Shown here: one piece after another, positions 17,050 to 25,780 of the stretch
Layout of the letters: each line of letters opens with the position of its first letter
How positions within the stretch are numbered: position 1 is the stretch's first letter
DNA from: Arthrobacter sp. StoSoilB22
GTDB lineage: Bacteria > Actinomycetota > Actinomycetes > Actinomycetales > Micrococcaceae
Direction of reading: 5' to 3'
Assembly (NCBI RefSeq): GCF_019977315.1
Contig: NZ_AP024652.1
Span: forward strand, 310,001-374,000
Length of the DNA: 64,000 nt
The notes under the pieces: model-generated
What the model saw: the letters and a program-made list of their open reading frames with translations, nothing else
Told to the model about the DNA's origin: nothing
Databases searched by the model: none
Made by a program: the position numbers and the translations under genes

Positions 17050-17991
17050 ATGAAAAATTCCCCAACGCTACAACGAACCAAGCTCGGCCTTCCGGTTGCC
17101 GTTGTCACTGCAGCGCTGATGCTGTCAGTGACGGCGTGCAGCCCCGCCGGCAACGCATCGGCGTCGAACCCGTCCGGCGGCGCTGCCGCAGCGGGTACCG
17201 GTGTCCCTGCGCTGGAAGTCAACCAGGCCGCCGTCGACCTTCTTCCGGAGTCCATCAAGGCTTCCAAGGTGCTGCGCGTTGCCATCCCCACCAACGAGCC
17301 GCCGACGCAGTTCTACCTCGAGGGTACCCAGGATATGGCCGGAACCAACCCGGACGTGGCTCGTCTGATCGGCCAGGCTTTGGGTGTCACCGTGGACATC
17401 CAGGTGGCCAACTTCGATTCCATCATTCCGGGCCTTGCAGCTGACCGTTACGACATGACTGTTTCCTCCATGACGCCCACGGAGAAGCGGATGGAAGTCC
17501 TGGACTTTGTTGACTACATGCAGATAGGTAATGCGATTGCCGTTCCCAAAGGCAATCCCGGTGGCATCAAGGATGAGAACGCACTCTGTGGCAAGAAAGT
17601 AGGGCTCCTCACGGGCTCCTACCAGCTGACCGTGAATGTCCCTACCTATGACCAAGCCTGCACAGCCGCCGGCAAAGACGCCATTCAAAAGAGCGAATTC
17701 CAGGACACCCGGCAGGCCATCTCCGCACTGACCAGCGGACGCCTGGACACGGTGCTGGCTGACTCGCCCATTTTGAATTACGCCGCCACCCAGAACCCGC
17801 AGATCGAGGTTGCCCGGACATACGAGTTCGCTCCCGTCGGGGTGGGCGTGCCGAAGGAATCCGGCCTGGTGAAGTCCGTATCCGCGGCACTGGATGCCGT
17901 GATCAAGAGCGAGTCCTACGTCAAGGTCCTCGGGAAGTACGGCCTTGAATCCAGTGCCATCACCGACGCCCGCGTCAACTTCGCCCAGTAG
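17050..17991 (+). CDS. ABC transporter substrate-binding lipoprotein (polar amino acid type)
   Basis: 313 residues. A lipoprotein signal peptide with lipobox LSVTAC (Cys about 28) is followed by a type-3 solute-binding fold (LRVAIPTNEPPTQFY; DVARLIGQALGV; YDMTVSSMTPTEKR). It lies 10 bp after the oxidase gene and overlaps the region just before the permease gene. It probably captures an amino acid or similar small acid at the cell surface and hands it to the permease encoded next. Confidence 0.9.
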   Translation: MKNSPTLQRTKLGLPVAVVTAALMLSVTACSPAGNASASNPSGGAAAAGTGVPALEVNQAAVDLLPESIKASKVLRVAIPTNEPPTQFYLEGTQDMAGTNPDVARLIGQALGVTVDIQVANFDSIIPGLAADRYDMTVSSMTPTEKRMEVLDFVDYMQIGNAIAVPKGNPGGIKDENALCGKKVGLLTGSYQLTVNVPTYDQACTAAGKDAIQKSEFQDTRQAISALTSGRLDTVLADSPILNYAATQNPQIEVARTYEFAPVGVGVPKESGLVKSVSAALDAVIKSESYVKVLGKYGLESSAITDARVNFAQ

Positions 17992-18008
17992 TGAAAGAGG
18001 TGACTGCT

Positions 18009-18932
18009 ATGAATACGCAACCCTCAGCCCCCGATACCAAGGAGCCGGCCACATCAGCGGCCGGTGACTCCATCCCGGTGGTGCCCCTGAAGCACCCGGT
18101 CCGTTTGGCCTTGGCGATCGTCCTCATTCTGGTGGCGCTGGGTGCTGCCTGGGATGTCGCAGTGAACGAACGCTACCGCTGGGACGTTGTGGTGTCCTAC
18201 CTGTTCGCCCCACAGATCCTCGCCGGTGCAGGGCTGACGCTTCTGCTGACCGTAGTTTCCATGACCGTGGGCATCGCGCTGGGAACGCTGCTGGCCATCA
18301 TGCGGCTCTCCGACAACCCGATCCTGAGCACCATCAGCCGCGGCTACATCTGGTTCTTTCGCGGAACGCCGCTGCTGGTCCAGTTGATCTTTTGGTACAA
18401 CATTGCGGCGCTGTATCCGGTGATCGCTTTCGGGCTTCCCTTCGGTGGACCATCCGTGGTGTTGGGATCGGCAAATGTGCTGATCTCCCCGCTGGGTGCG
18501 GCACTGCTGGGGTTGTCCCTTAACGAGGCTGCGTACATGGCCGAGATCATCCGTGGCGGCATCGGCTCGGTGGACAAAGGCCAGTACGACGCCGCCCGGG
18601 CCCTGGGCATGAGCGGTGGCAAGCTGATGGGCCGGGTGATTCTGCCGCAAGCCATGCGCGTGGTCCTTCCCCCCACCGGCAACCAGGTCATTTCGATGCT
18701 GAAGGGCACGTCCTTGGTGAGCGTCCTGGCGATCTCGGACCTGCTCTACTCCGCCCAGATCATTTATGCGAACAACTACCAAACCATTCCGCTGCTGATC
18801 GTTGCGAGCCTCTGGTACCTGCTCATGACCACCGTCCTGAGCTTCTTCCAAAACAAACTTGAACGCCGGTACGGCCGTGGTTTCGACTCAGCGCCGCGAC
18901 GGATCCGCAAGCCTAAGACAAGGACAGCATGA
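18009..18932 (+). CDS. Amino-acid ABC transporter permease
   Basis: 307 residues with a HisM-type permease fold; an N-terminal hydrophobic segment (about 30-52) precedes the five-helix core. The EAA-loop is seen as [24 protein letters not shown]. The ATG at 18009 has GAGG 8 nt upstream, so a GTG at 17991 overlapping the previous stop is less likely. The stop overlaps the ATPase start (ATGATGA). A single permease gene implies a homodimer in the membrane. Confidence 0.9.
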   Translation: MNTQPSAPDTKEPATSAAGDSIPVVPLKHPVRLALAIVLILVALGAAWDVAVNERYRWDVVVSYLFAPQILAGAGLTLLLTVVSMTVGIALGTLLAIMRLSDNPILSTISRGYIWFFRGTPLLVQLIFWYNIAALYPVIAFGLPFGGPSVVLGSANVLISPLGAALLGLSLNEAAYMAEIIRGGIGSVDKGQYDAARALGMSGGKLMGRVILPQAMRVVLPPTGNQVISMLKGTSLVSVLAISDLLYSAQIIYANNYQTIPLLIVASLWYLLMTTVLSFFQNKLERRYGRGFDSAPRRIRKPKTRTA

Positions 18933-19696
18933 TGACTACCGCCATGGTGGAAGCCCGGGGAGTCCGGAAGAACTTCGGCGTTATTGAAATCCTGAAAGGC
19001 ATTGACCTTAGGGTTGAAAAGGGATCGGTGACCTGTTTGATCGGCCCGTCCGGTTCCGGCAAAACCACCTTCCTGCGCTGCATCAACCACCTTGAAAAGG
19101 TTGACGCCGGCCGCCTCTATGTTGACGAGCACCTGGTGGGCTACGCCGAACGCAACGGCAAGCTCTACGAAATGAAGGAACGCCAAACGGCCCGTTCGCG
19201 GCTCAACGCGGGCATGGTGTTCCAACGTTTCAACCTCTTCCCCCACATGACGGTGCTGGAGAACATCATCGAGGCCCCCGTGCATGTGCTTGGCCGGCCC
19301 CGGCGCGAGGTTGTGGTGGAAGCGCAGGCACTTCTGGACCGGGTAGGCCTGGGCAACCGCGGACACTCCTACCCACAGGAGCTCTCCGGTGGACAGCAGC
19401 AACGCATCGCGATCGCCAGGGCGCTGGCCATGAAGCCCAAACTGATGCTCTTTGATGAACCCACGTCCGCGCTGGATCCCGAACTGGTGGGCGAGGTCCT
19501 GGACGTCATGAAGTCCCTGGCTGAAGCAGGAATGACCATGGTGGTGGTGACCCACGAGCTTGGATTCGCCCGGCAGGTGGCCGATCAGGTGGTGTTCATG
19601 GACGGTGGCGTGGTGGTCGAAAGCGGCCCGCCCGAGCAAGTGCTGGGCAATCCGCAGCACGAACGCACCAAGGCGTTCCTCTCCAAGGTTTTGTAA
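18929..19696 (+). CDS. Amino-acid ABC transporter ATP-binding protein
   Basis: 255 residues. Walker [10 protein letters not shown], signature [16 protein letters not shown], Walker [14 protein letters not shown] and switch His in VVTHE are all intact, typical of the GlnQ/HisP group. The start overlaps the permease stop, indicating translational coupling. Confidence 0.93.
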   Translation: MMTTAMVEARGVRKNFGVIEILKGIDLRVEKGSVTCLIGPSGSGKTTFLRCINHLEKVDAGRLYVDEHLVGYAERNGKLYEMKERQTARSRLNAGMVFQRFNLFPHMTVLENIIEAPVHVLGRPRREVVVEAQALLDRVGLGNRGHSYPQELSGGQQQRIAIARALAMKPKLMLFDEPTSALDPELVGEVLDVMKSLAEAGMTMVVVTHELGFARQVADQVVFMDGGVVVESGPPEQVLGNPQHERTKAFLSKVL

Positions 19697-19743
19697 GCAT
19701 CGGTTTTGTAAGAACTCCAAGCACGACGAAAGGCATCACCATC

Positions 19744-20124
19744 ATGACCCGACTCCAAGTCACTACGGACCTCGCACCAAGCCCGGCCGGCCCCTATTCC
19801 CAGGCCATCGTGGCCAACGGATTCCTGTTCACGGCGGGACAAACACCCCACCACCCCATCACGGGCGAGCGGGTTGGGATCACCATCGAGGAACAAACCA
19901 TTCAGGCCATGAAGAACGTGGGCGAAGTCCTGGGTGCCCACGGCCTGGACTTCTCCCACGTAGTCAAGGCGACCGTGCACCTGCACCACCCGGGGCGCGA
20001 CTTGGACGGGTTCAACGCCATCTACGAAAAGTACGTTGTTGCCCCATACCCGGCGCGCACCACCGTGGGTTCGTTCCTGGGCGACTTCTTGGTGGAGATC
20101 GACGTCGTAGCGGCCGTCCCGTAG
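19744..20124 (+). CDS. RidA-family enamine/imine deaminase
   Basis: 126 residues of the YjgF/YER057c/UK114 fold with a conserved N-terminal APSPAGPYSQAI and C-terminal active-site region PARTTVGSFLG including the conserved Arg. RidA proteins hydrolyse reactive 2-aminoacrylate-like imines to keto acids. It lies 47 bp after the ATPase in the same operon. Together with the 2-hydroxyacid oxidase this suggests catabolism of an amino or hydroxy acid that yields imine by-products. Confidence 0.9.
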   Translation: MTRLQVTTDLAPSPAGPYSQAIVANGFLFTAGQTPHHPITGERVGITIEEQTIQAMKNVGEVLGAHGLDFSHVVKATVHLHHPGRDLDGFNAIYEKYVVAPYPARTTVGSFLGDFLVEIDVVAAVP

Positions 20125-20129
20125 CAACC

Positions 20130-20159
20130 GCACCCTCAGGAATGTCGGGGCCAGGGTGC
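20130..20159 (+). terminator. Weak candidate terminator hairpin
   Basis: Arms GCACCCT (20130-20136) and AGGGTGC (20153-20159) flank a 16-nt loop, directly after the RidA stop and before the convergent hypothetical gene. There is no T-tract, so the call is weak. Confidence 0.3.
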
Positions 20160-20168
20160 CTGCCTGCC

Positions 20169-20576
20169 TCAGGCGGCATCCTTGTCCGGGGCGGATGGCG
20201 GCTGTCCTTCCACCACTGCGTCACCGACCGGCGCCGTTCCGGACGCCTGGCTACCTGCCAGGCGCCGACGCTCCAACTCGCAGTTGATCAAATCCAGCAG
20301 CGCCTGCGCCGGTTCGGATAAGTGATGAGTGTCCGGTGATCCAAGTTGGTCGCAGTGGATCAGCACGTGTCGGATGCGTTCCAGTTCGCGGGAGGGCACC
20401 AAGGGCCAGCGGTGGAACAGTTGCCGGACGGCTATTGCTCCGAGGAGGGCATCGGGCTTGTTTGCCACTACATGATTGCCGTGCTGAGCGGCGGCCCGTC
20501 GCCTGGCGATCGTGGCCGCCGACAGCGCGACGCCATGGGCCATGAGATTCTCGGCCTTAAGTGAATTCGGGGCCAT
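20169..20576 (-). CDS. Hypothetical protein
   Basis: 135 residues, soluble, with a helical centre rich in Leu, Glu and Arg and a charged, disordered-looking C-tail. The ATG is preceded by GGGAGG at 7-8 nt, which supports the start. On the minus strand upstream there is TTGACA (20660-20655) and TAAGCT (20635-20630), a possible promoter with a long 19-nt spacer. No family is recognised. Confidence 0.6.
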   Translation of the reverse strand: MAPNSLKAENLMAHGVALSAATIARRRAAAQHGNHVVANKPDALLGAIAVRQLFHRWPLVPSRELERIRHVLIHCDQLGSPDTHHLSEPAQALLDLINCELERRRLAGSQASGTAPVGDAVVEGQPPSAPDKDAA

Positions 20577-20741
20577 GTGAGGACCTCCCCGGGTAGGGCG
20601 AAGGAAGCCGGATGCCTGACTGTGGAATTAGCTTACAGAATGTGACTTATGTCATGTCAATATTAACGGGAGATATCCGCCGTCGTCATTGCAGAACCGT
20701 TCCGCCGCGGCGGCCCCCCGTGTCCTGTGTGCGGCACCGCA

Positions 20742-21062
20742 TCAATAGTTGCGCCGGACCGCCGTGCTGTCCAGGTCGCGGTGATGCCGCGCCCGGCGGA
20801 GAAAGCTGCGCAGCGCCTCTGTTTCCGACTGGGTGCGAAGGATGGTGAAGTCCATGATCCCGGCTCGTTCGTCGGTGTCCCACACCCGCCAGCCCGTGCC
20901 GTCGCGGTCGATCCAGGTGGAGTTTTGTGAACGGCCGGTCGGACCGAACCAGTTCGCGGTCGCCATGCGATGCGCGGCGAGGTATTCCGCTACCTTCGCC
21001 ACGGTCAGGAGTTCGCCGTCCGCCAGCAACTCGTCCAGGCCGGGCAGCTCTCGATTGTGCAT
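20742..21062 (-). CDS. Hypothetical protein
   Basis: 106 residues from the ATG at 21062, which has AAGGAG 9 nt upstream; a longer frame reaching 21131 lacks such a site. An N-terminal segment LLTVAKVAEYLAAHRMATANW resembles a helix-turn-helix, followed by a Trp-containing strand-rich stretch (STWIDRDGTGWRVWDTD). I recognise no family. It lies downstream of the MFS gene on the opposite side of its stop (65 bp) and in the same direction, so co-transcription with the MarR/MFS unit is possible. Confidence 0.6.
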   Translation of the reverse strand: MHNRELPGLDELLADGELLTVAKVAEYLAAHRMATANWFGPTGRSQNSTWIDRDGTGWRVWDTDERAGIMDFTILRTQSETEALRSFLRRARHHRDLDSTAVRRNY

Positions 21063-21127
21063 GGTCCCATTCTCCTTCGGAAGAGGTATTTCGCCACAAA
21101 GCATCGACACGATGATGGCCCTGAGGC

Positions 21128-22597
21128 TCAACCCAGGTGAACGTGCGGGGTATCGCTTGTTCCGCTGAAGGTCCTACGGTCGATCCTGATCAGGAGCAGT
21201 GCGACGGGGACGATCAGCAGCGCCACTCCGGCGGCCCACAGGAACACCAGCGAGTAGCCCGAGGTCAGCGCAGCCAGCGTCCCGCCGCCGAGCGCTGCTG
21301 TGGCCGCCGCCGCGATGGTGCTGAAAAGCGCAATGCCCAGCGAGCCGCCTATCTGCTGTGATGCGTTGACCAGCGCGCTCGCGACGCCGGCATCGTCCTT
21401 GCCCACTCCGAACAGGGCCAGGTTTTGCATGGGGACAAAGACCATTCCGAGGCCTACGCCCATGAGGATGAGGGCCGGCAGCATGTTGACGGCGTATGTT
21501 CCCCCGGGAGTGACTTGGGTAAGCCACAGCATGGCTGCAGCAATGAAGATAGGCCCCAACGCGCTGGGGATCCTTGCCCCCAGCTTGGGGAGGTTCTTCG
21601 CAATAAGGCCAGCAGTGACGATCAGGACCACGGTCATGGGTAGCGAAGCGATTCCGGCTGCGAAGGGCGCGAAGGCCAGTACGATCTGCAGATAGAAATT
21701 GATGAACAGGATGCCGCCAATCAGCACCGCTCCGGCCAAGAATGAGGCCAGGAAGGCAGCCGCCCGGTTGCGTTCTGTAGCGACGTGCAACGGCAGCAGT
21801 GGATTCTTGACCTTTCGCTCGACGGCGACGAACAGGACCAGCAGGGCCACGCCTGCGGCGATGAAGCCCCATGACTCGATAGCCGCCCAGCCGTGTTCGG
21901 CATTCGCGAAACCGTAGACGAGGGCGCCCAGGCCGGACGCGGCAAGAACGACGCCGGGCCAGTCGTATTTGGTGGAGCCGCCCGCTTTGCTTTCGCTCAC
22001 CAGGGTCCAGACGCCAACGAGGGCGATGATGGCGATGGGGACGTTGACGAAGAAGCACCAGCGCCACGAAACGAACTCGGTGAGGAAGCCGCCAAACAAG
22101 ACGCCTGCGGCCGCGCCCACCCCGCTGATGGAACCGAAGATGGCGAATGCGGTGCCGCGATCCTTGCCTCCCGGGAAAGCGACCGTCAGCAGGGCCAAGG
22201 CTGCGGGTGCCAGGAGTGCAGCAAAGATACCCTGCAGGGCACGGGCCCCGATCAGTTCCCAAGGCTGCTGGGCCAGGCCACCGATGAGTGAGGCGATCGC
22301 GAAGCCCGCGGAGGCGGTGATGAAGGTCCGCTTCCTGCCCCAAAAATCAGCGATCCTGCCACCTAGGAGCAGAAACGCGCCGAAAACCAGTGCGTAGGCC
22401 GTGACCACCCATGCTCGGGTGGAGTCGCTGATGCCCATTTCCATTTGAAGCCGGGGGAGTGCCAGGTTCACGATGGTTCCATCCAGGACCACCATGAACT
22501 GGGCAAGCGCGAGGAACGGCAGGGCCCGCCAACCCATCGCTTTCTTCCCGTCCGGTCCCCCCGAGGGAGTGGTCTTATCGAGCAGTTGTGAGGTCAC
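21128..22597 (-). CDS. MFS drug transporter, DHA2 (EmrB/QacA) family
   Basis: 489 residues with about 14 membrane helices. Typical DHA2 features: LDGTIVNLALP in helix 1 (motif D1), GGRIADFWGRKR (motif A) and SISGVGAAAGVLFGG (motif C). It is a proton-coupled exporter of drugs or toxic small molecules in the cytoplasmic membrane. The gene starts at GTG 22597, 85 bp downstream of a MarR gene, and two palindromes lie just upstream, so MarR repression is likely. Confidence 0.88.
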   Translation of the reverse strand: MTSQLLDKTTPSGGPDGKKAMGWRALPFLALAQFMVVLDGTIVNLALPRLQMEMGISDSTRAWVVTAYALVFGAFLLLGGRIADFWGRKRTFITASAGFAIASLIGGLAQQPWELIGARALQGIFAALLAPAALALLTVAFPGGKDRGTAFAIFGSISGVGAAAGVLFGGFLTEFVSWRWCFFVNVPIAIIALVGVWTLVSESKAGGSTKYDWPGVVLAASGLGALVYGFANAEHGWAAIESWGFIAAGVALLVLFVAVERKVKNPLLPLHVATERNRAAAFLASFLAGAVLIGGILFINFYLQIVLAFAPFAAGIASLPMTVVLIVTAGLIAKNLPKLGARIPSALGPIFIAAAMLWLTQVTPGGTYAVNMLPALILMGVGLGMVFVPMQNLALFGVGKDDAGVASALVNASQQIGGSLGIALFSTIAAAATAALGGGTLAALTSGYSLVFLWAAGVALLIVPVALLLIRIDRRTFSGTSDTPHVHLG

Positions 22598-22613
22598 GGG
22601 GCACCAATCATCG

Positions 22614-22648
22614 AAGTAGTAATACTTACAAAAGTATAAGTACTTTTG
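22614..22648. promoter_or_regulatory. Paired MarR-type operators before the MFS gene
   Basis: Two inverted repeats share the core AAGTA-N4-TACTT: AAGTA gtaa TACTT (22614-22627) and the longer CAAAAGTA taag TACTTTTG (22629-22648). Their centres are 18 bp apart. They lie in an AT-rich stretch 17-51 bp upstream of the MFS start, where a promoter is expected. The MarR encoded just upstream is the obvious candidate ligand-responsive repressor. Confidence 0.65.
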
Positions 22649-22682
22649 GAGATGACGGTAAGCGTAGGTGGCGTGACGTCGC

Positions 22683-23171
22683 TTACGCCCGGGTGGACTT
22701 GGTGGCGGGGCCGTTCACGTGGTGCTCAGGCTCGGATAGTATTCCCGCCAGCTTCTGCAACGCCGGAAGGCTGGCTTGGATGAGTGCCCGTTCCTCGGGG
22801 GTGAGTCGCTCGCTGGCACTGTCCAGAACGCTGGCCCACACCCCGTCCAAGAGGGCCTTGATCCTCTTGGATTCGGGCGTGGGGTGTAGGGAAACGTAGC
22901 GCTTGTCCGATGCGTCTTTTACGCGCGTGACCAGCCCGGCAGCAACCAACTCACGGAGCTGGACACTGACATTGCTGAGTTGGCGTCCCAGGCGTGCAGC
23001 GACTTCCGCCACCGTGACGCCCGGGTGGCCTTCCACCACGCGAAGAATTTCCAGGACGCCGTTTGAGATGGGTGGCAGGCCGGTCTCATTGAGTGACTTG
23101 CGCCGGATATCTGACGAAATGTCAATCATGCAGACGGCCAACGCCGCAAAGTTCACTGGCTTTTCTCCCAT
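22683..23171 (-). CDS. MarR-family transcriptional regulator
   Basis: 162 residues with a winged HTH (VTVAEVAARLGRQLSNVSVQLRE and wing RVKDASDKRYVSL) flanked by dimerisation helices. It lies directly upstream of a DHA2 exporter on the same strand; such pairs usually form a ligand-induced efflux module. An internal Met (residue 15) is an alternative start. Confidence 0.85.
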   Translation of the reverse strand: MGEKPVNFAALAVCMIDISSDIRRKSLNETGLPPISNGVLEILRVVEGHPGVTVAEVAARLGRQLSNVSVQLRELVAAGLVTRVKDASDKRYVSLHPTPESKRIKALLDGVWASVLDSASERLTPEERALIQASLPALQKLAGILSEPEHHVNGPATKSTRA

Positions 23172-23234
23172 TCGTCAAGCATAGGTGGGGCGCATCGCCG
23201 GCCCGTCTTGCTCGCGGTAGGTAGCCCGCCCTAG

Positions 23235-23630
23235 TCATTCATCCTTTTGCCCGAACAGGCGCCGCATGCCTCCGCGCGCCAGCATCAGGACGATGATGAG
23301 TGCAGTAACTGCGAAGAATCCGCCGAGCTGAACGGCGTCACCAAAGGCGAACGCCACCAGCTCGAGAACCAGGAACTTGCTCCCTGGCAGGATAAGGAGC
23401 AGCGCCACGATGCTAATGACCCGGACAACGACGGTCTTCCCGCCCCGAATTCGCCCCACGATCTTTTTCTTGGCGAGCAGCACAATCTCAAGCACGATCT
23501 TGAGCAGGATTGCCGTCAGCAGGGCCAGTAGGAACGACTCGGAAATAACAGCCGGGAGTAATTGGATAAAAACGCCCAACACCACCAGATAGACCAGGAC
23601 ATCCACAAGATCGATCGGGCGGATCCGCAT
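23235..23630 (-). CDS. Small integral membrane protein, hypothetical
   Basis: 131 residues with four hydrophobic segments (about 10-28, 32-52, 68-88 and 98-118) separated by short basic loops (LAKKKIVGRIRGGK). No enzymatic motif. The length and layout fit a conserved hypothetical membrane protein; function unknown. Confidence 0.7.
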   Translation of the reverse strand: MRIRPIDLVDVLVYLVVLGVFIQLLPAVISESFLLALLTAILLKIVLEIVLLAKKKIVGRIRGGKTVVVRVISIVALLLILPGSKFLVLELVAFAFGDAVQLGGFFAVTALIIVLMLARGGMRRLFGQKDE

Positions 23631-23705
23631 TCGGTGAGCGTACCAACCATGGAGATGATGGCATAGGGATATCTGCCAGCACGTTCCGATTGCTAGGCTG
23701 GACTC

Positions 23706-24041
23706 ATGACCCGTCGCCTAGCCGCCCTGTCCGCCGCCCCGTTGTTGTTGCTGCTCGTCGGGTGTGGAGCCGTGGAGGAAGCTGCCACAAACGCTGCCAG
23801 CGACGCCGCCTCGAAGGTGGCCACGGCCGCCGCCGATGAAGTGACCAAGCAGGTCTGTGCTGTAGTTCAGGACGGCTTGGTCAGCGTTCAGGACAAGCAA
23901 CTCCTAGTCGGCTTGGTCTCGGCCGCCGAAGCTGCCGGTGTCCCCGCAGAGATTACGACGCCGTTGAACCAGATCGCGGAAGCAGGAGACGAAGTGCCGG
24001 CTGAGTCAGTCCAGGCATTGAAGGATGCCTGCGCACCGTAG
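23706..24041 (+). CDS. Putative small lipoprotein
   Basis: 111 residues with a lipoprotein signal (MTRR, hydrophobic core, lipobox LLVGC with Cys20), then an Ala-rich amphipathic helical part and two further Cys residues (about 51 and 109) that could form a disulfide. The ATG lies 6 nt after TAGGCT (23694-23699), so the mRNA is probably leaderless. Function unknown. Confidence 0.7.
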   Translation: MTRRLAALSAAPLLLLLVGCGAVEEAATNAASDAASKVATAAADEVTKQVCAVVQDGLVSVQDKQLLVGLVSAAEAAGVPAEITTPLNQIAEAGDEVPAESVQALKDACAP

Positions 24042-24082
24042 TAACTGGTGCCCGAAGCGCCCGGCATCCCAATGATTCGCAT

Positions 24083-24751
24083 CTAGGTGCGGACGAGTTG
24101 TCGGCGGGCACGATGAGGCGGTTCCTGTCTTGAAGGCGGGGGCCTCTCGGTACCTGATGGTTCGCCATCCGATGATGACGCGTCACCCGATGAATTGGGG
24201 TCGCTTTCGCCTCCTGAGGCACGCTCATAGCCCGGCAATGGTGGCGCAGTGGATTGGTACGTGTGCCCGGTTGGTGTGCTGAGCTCCATGGTGTGGACCT
24301 CTCCTGAGAGCGGTTTGCTGTTCCATCCGGGGTTTTCTTTGGTGTGGTTGCAGGCTTCGCAGAGTCCTGCGCCGTTGTTAGGTGTGGTGGTTCCGCCGGA
24401 GCGCCAGGGGACCACATGGTCGATGTGCCGGATGGGCGCGTCGCAGTAGGGGGTGCGGCAGGTGTCGTCCCGGGCTTCGATGAATCGTCGGAGCCGGGGT
24501 GGGAAGAGTCGGGCTTTGGAGTCCATTTTCAGGAGTTCGCCCGTTCCGGGTGCGGTGTAGAGCCGCCGCAGCCACACGGTGAAGTCGCGGTCCGGAACTG
24601 GTGAGCCTGCCTGGCCGGTCGCCAAACCACTTGCTTCGTCTGCCTGAGGTTCACGAAGTAGTTTCCGTGCCCACTGGGCCGGGACGATTCCATAGCCTTT
24701 GAGCCGGGCCGGTTCGCTGTCTGCCTGAAACAGGGTCCGGTCCGTCATCAC
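24083..24751 (-). CDS. HNH endonuclease half of a frameshifted DUF222/HNH protein
   Basis: 222 residues as drawn. It contains the HNH fold: [19 protein letters not shown], then [15 protein letters not shown], with paired Cys zinc ligands. The family normally has this part fused to an N-terminal DUF222 domain in one polypeptide (13E12-type actinobacterial proteins). Here the DUF222 half is in another frame and its stop overlaps this start as GTGA. Upstream of the GTG, this frame still reads INLDLV, the usual family sequence before VMTDRTLF, so the break is a frameshift, not an ancient gene split. The tail is Pro/Ser-rich. Confidence 0.7.
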   Translation of the reverse strand: MMTDRTLFQADSEPARLKGYGIVPAQWARKLLREPQADEASGLATGQAGSPVPDRDFTVWLRRLYTAPGTGELLKMDSKARLFPPRLRRFIEARDDTCRTPYCDAPIRHIDHVVPWRSGGTTTPNNGAGLCEACNHTKENPGWNSKPLSGEVHTMELSTPTGHTYQSTAPPLPGYERASGGESDPNSSGDASSSDGEPSGTERPPPSRQEPPHRARRQLVRT

Positions 24752-25629
24752 CAGATCGAGGTTGATGCCGCGACCCCGCCCGGGGTTCCGGTAACGCGTT
24801 CGACCAGGGTGTCAGCCATGACCTGACCGCGGGAACGGGAGTCACCGCCGGCCCGGGCAGTATCAGCCTCACGGGTCAGGGCCGCATACGCCGCGACGCC
24901 TTGGGCCACTGGCAGGAGGGCGGTCAGGTAGGTCATGGTGTCCGGGGCGGGTCGCAGGCTCACGGTCCGTTCGGTGGCTGCGTGACTGGCGCGTTGGGCC
25001 ACCGAGCGGGGATCACGACGATACGCGGCAGCCTTGACCGCGGCGATGATGGCACGGTCGCCTTTCCCTTCGAAGGTCCCGGTGTCCGGGGCGAGTTCCT
25101 CATCCACCGCGCACCGGTCTTCCACGGACAGGCACGCTGTTTCCTTCACCAGCAGCATGGCCCGCCATTCATTGAGCTGGCCCGATTCCAGGGCAGCCAG
25201 GGTGCGGGGCATCTCCGTCGCCACAGCCTTCGCGAAGCCCAATAACCGGGACCCACGGTTCGGGGACTCCCGCCGGGCCAACGCCACCTGGGCCCCGACA
25301 CCCTGACCCTGCTCGGACGCAGGAACACCAGCAGCGGCCTGCTCGGCCCGCTGGGCAAGATCAAACGCCACAGCGGCCCGCGCCTGCAGACCGGTGATGG
25401 CGGACTTCAGGTCCTCCAACCCCCGGAGCTGGTCAATCAGCTCTCCACTGGAGCGGGCAAGCGGAACAGAGCCAAGGAGCACGACGAGGTCAGACACCCG
25501 GGGCACTGAATAGCCTGGCAGAGGCCCCGCGGCAGGGAGTGCGGAGTAGGAGGGCCGGGGTAGTGCTTCCCAGGCGCGCCCGAGCTCATCATCGTGTGAC
25601 GGCGTCTGCGTGGCCCGGATCTGCTCCAT
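24748..25629 (-). CDS. DUF222 half of a frameshifted DUF222/HNH protein
   Basis: 293 residues from the ATG at 25629 (MEQIRAT). It spans the DUF222 helical domain ([52 protein letters not shown]). The reading frame runs into a premature TGA after [11 protein letters not shown] change of one base near 24764-24770 would restore INLDLVMTD and join it to the HNH half. The protein may be inactive, be made by ribosomal frameshifting, or reflect a sequencing error. Confidence 0.7.
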   Translation of the reverse strand: MEQIRATQTPSHDDELGRAWEALPRPSYSALPAAGPLPGYSVPRVSDLVVLLGSVPLARSSGELIDQLRGLEDLKSAITGLQARAAVAFDLAQRAEQAAAGVPASEQGQGVGAQVALARRESPNRGSRLLGFAKAVATEMPRTLAALESGQLNEWRAMLLVKETACLSVEDRCAVDEELAPDTGTFEGKGDRAIIAAVKAAAYRRDPRSVAQRASHAATERTVSLRPAPDTMTYLTALLPVAQGVAAYAALTREADTARAGGDSRSRGQVMADTLVERVTGTPGGVAASTSIW

Positions 25630-25678
25630 GCCCCAACTCTTCCAGCACGCAGCAGGCGCTATAAGACCACAACTTCCG

Positions 25679-25752
25679 TATGTGGAAACCACGCCCTATG
25701 TGGAAAACAGTGCCCGTGCGGAAAACAGTGCCCTGGAGGAAAACAAGTGCCC
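25679..25752. repeat. Four imperfect 18-19-bp tandem repeats
   Basis: Units begin at 25679, 25697, 25716 and 25734 and share GTGGAAAACAGTGCCC-like sequence. They lie in the 151-bp gap between the TspO-like gene stop and the DUF222 gene start. In one minus frame they would read CFPHGH-type repeats, but no supported gene carries them. Confidence 0.7.
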
Positions 25753-25780
25753 GGTCGGCAAAGAGTTGAGATCTCGCCCC

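Noticed and set aside
25679..25752. Repeat array considered as a CRISPR
   Set aside because: Units are directly tandem with no spacers, are imperfect, and no cas genes are present.
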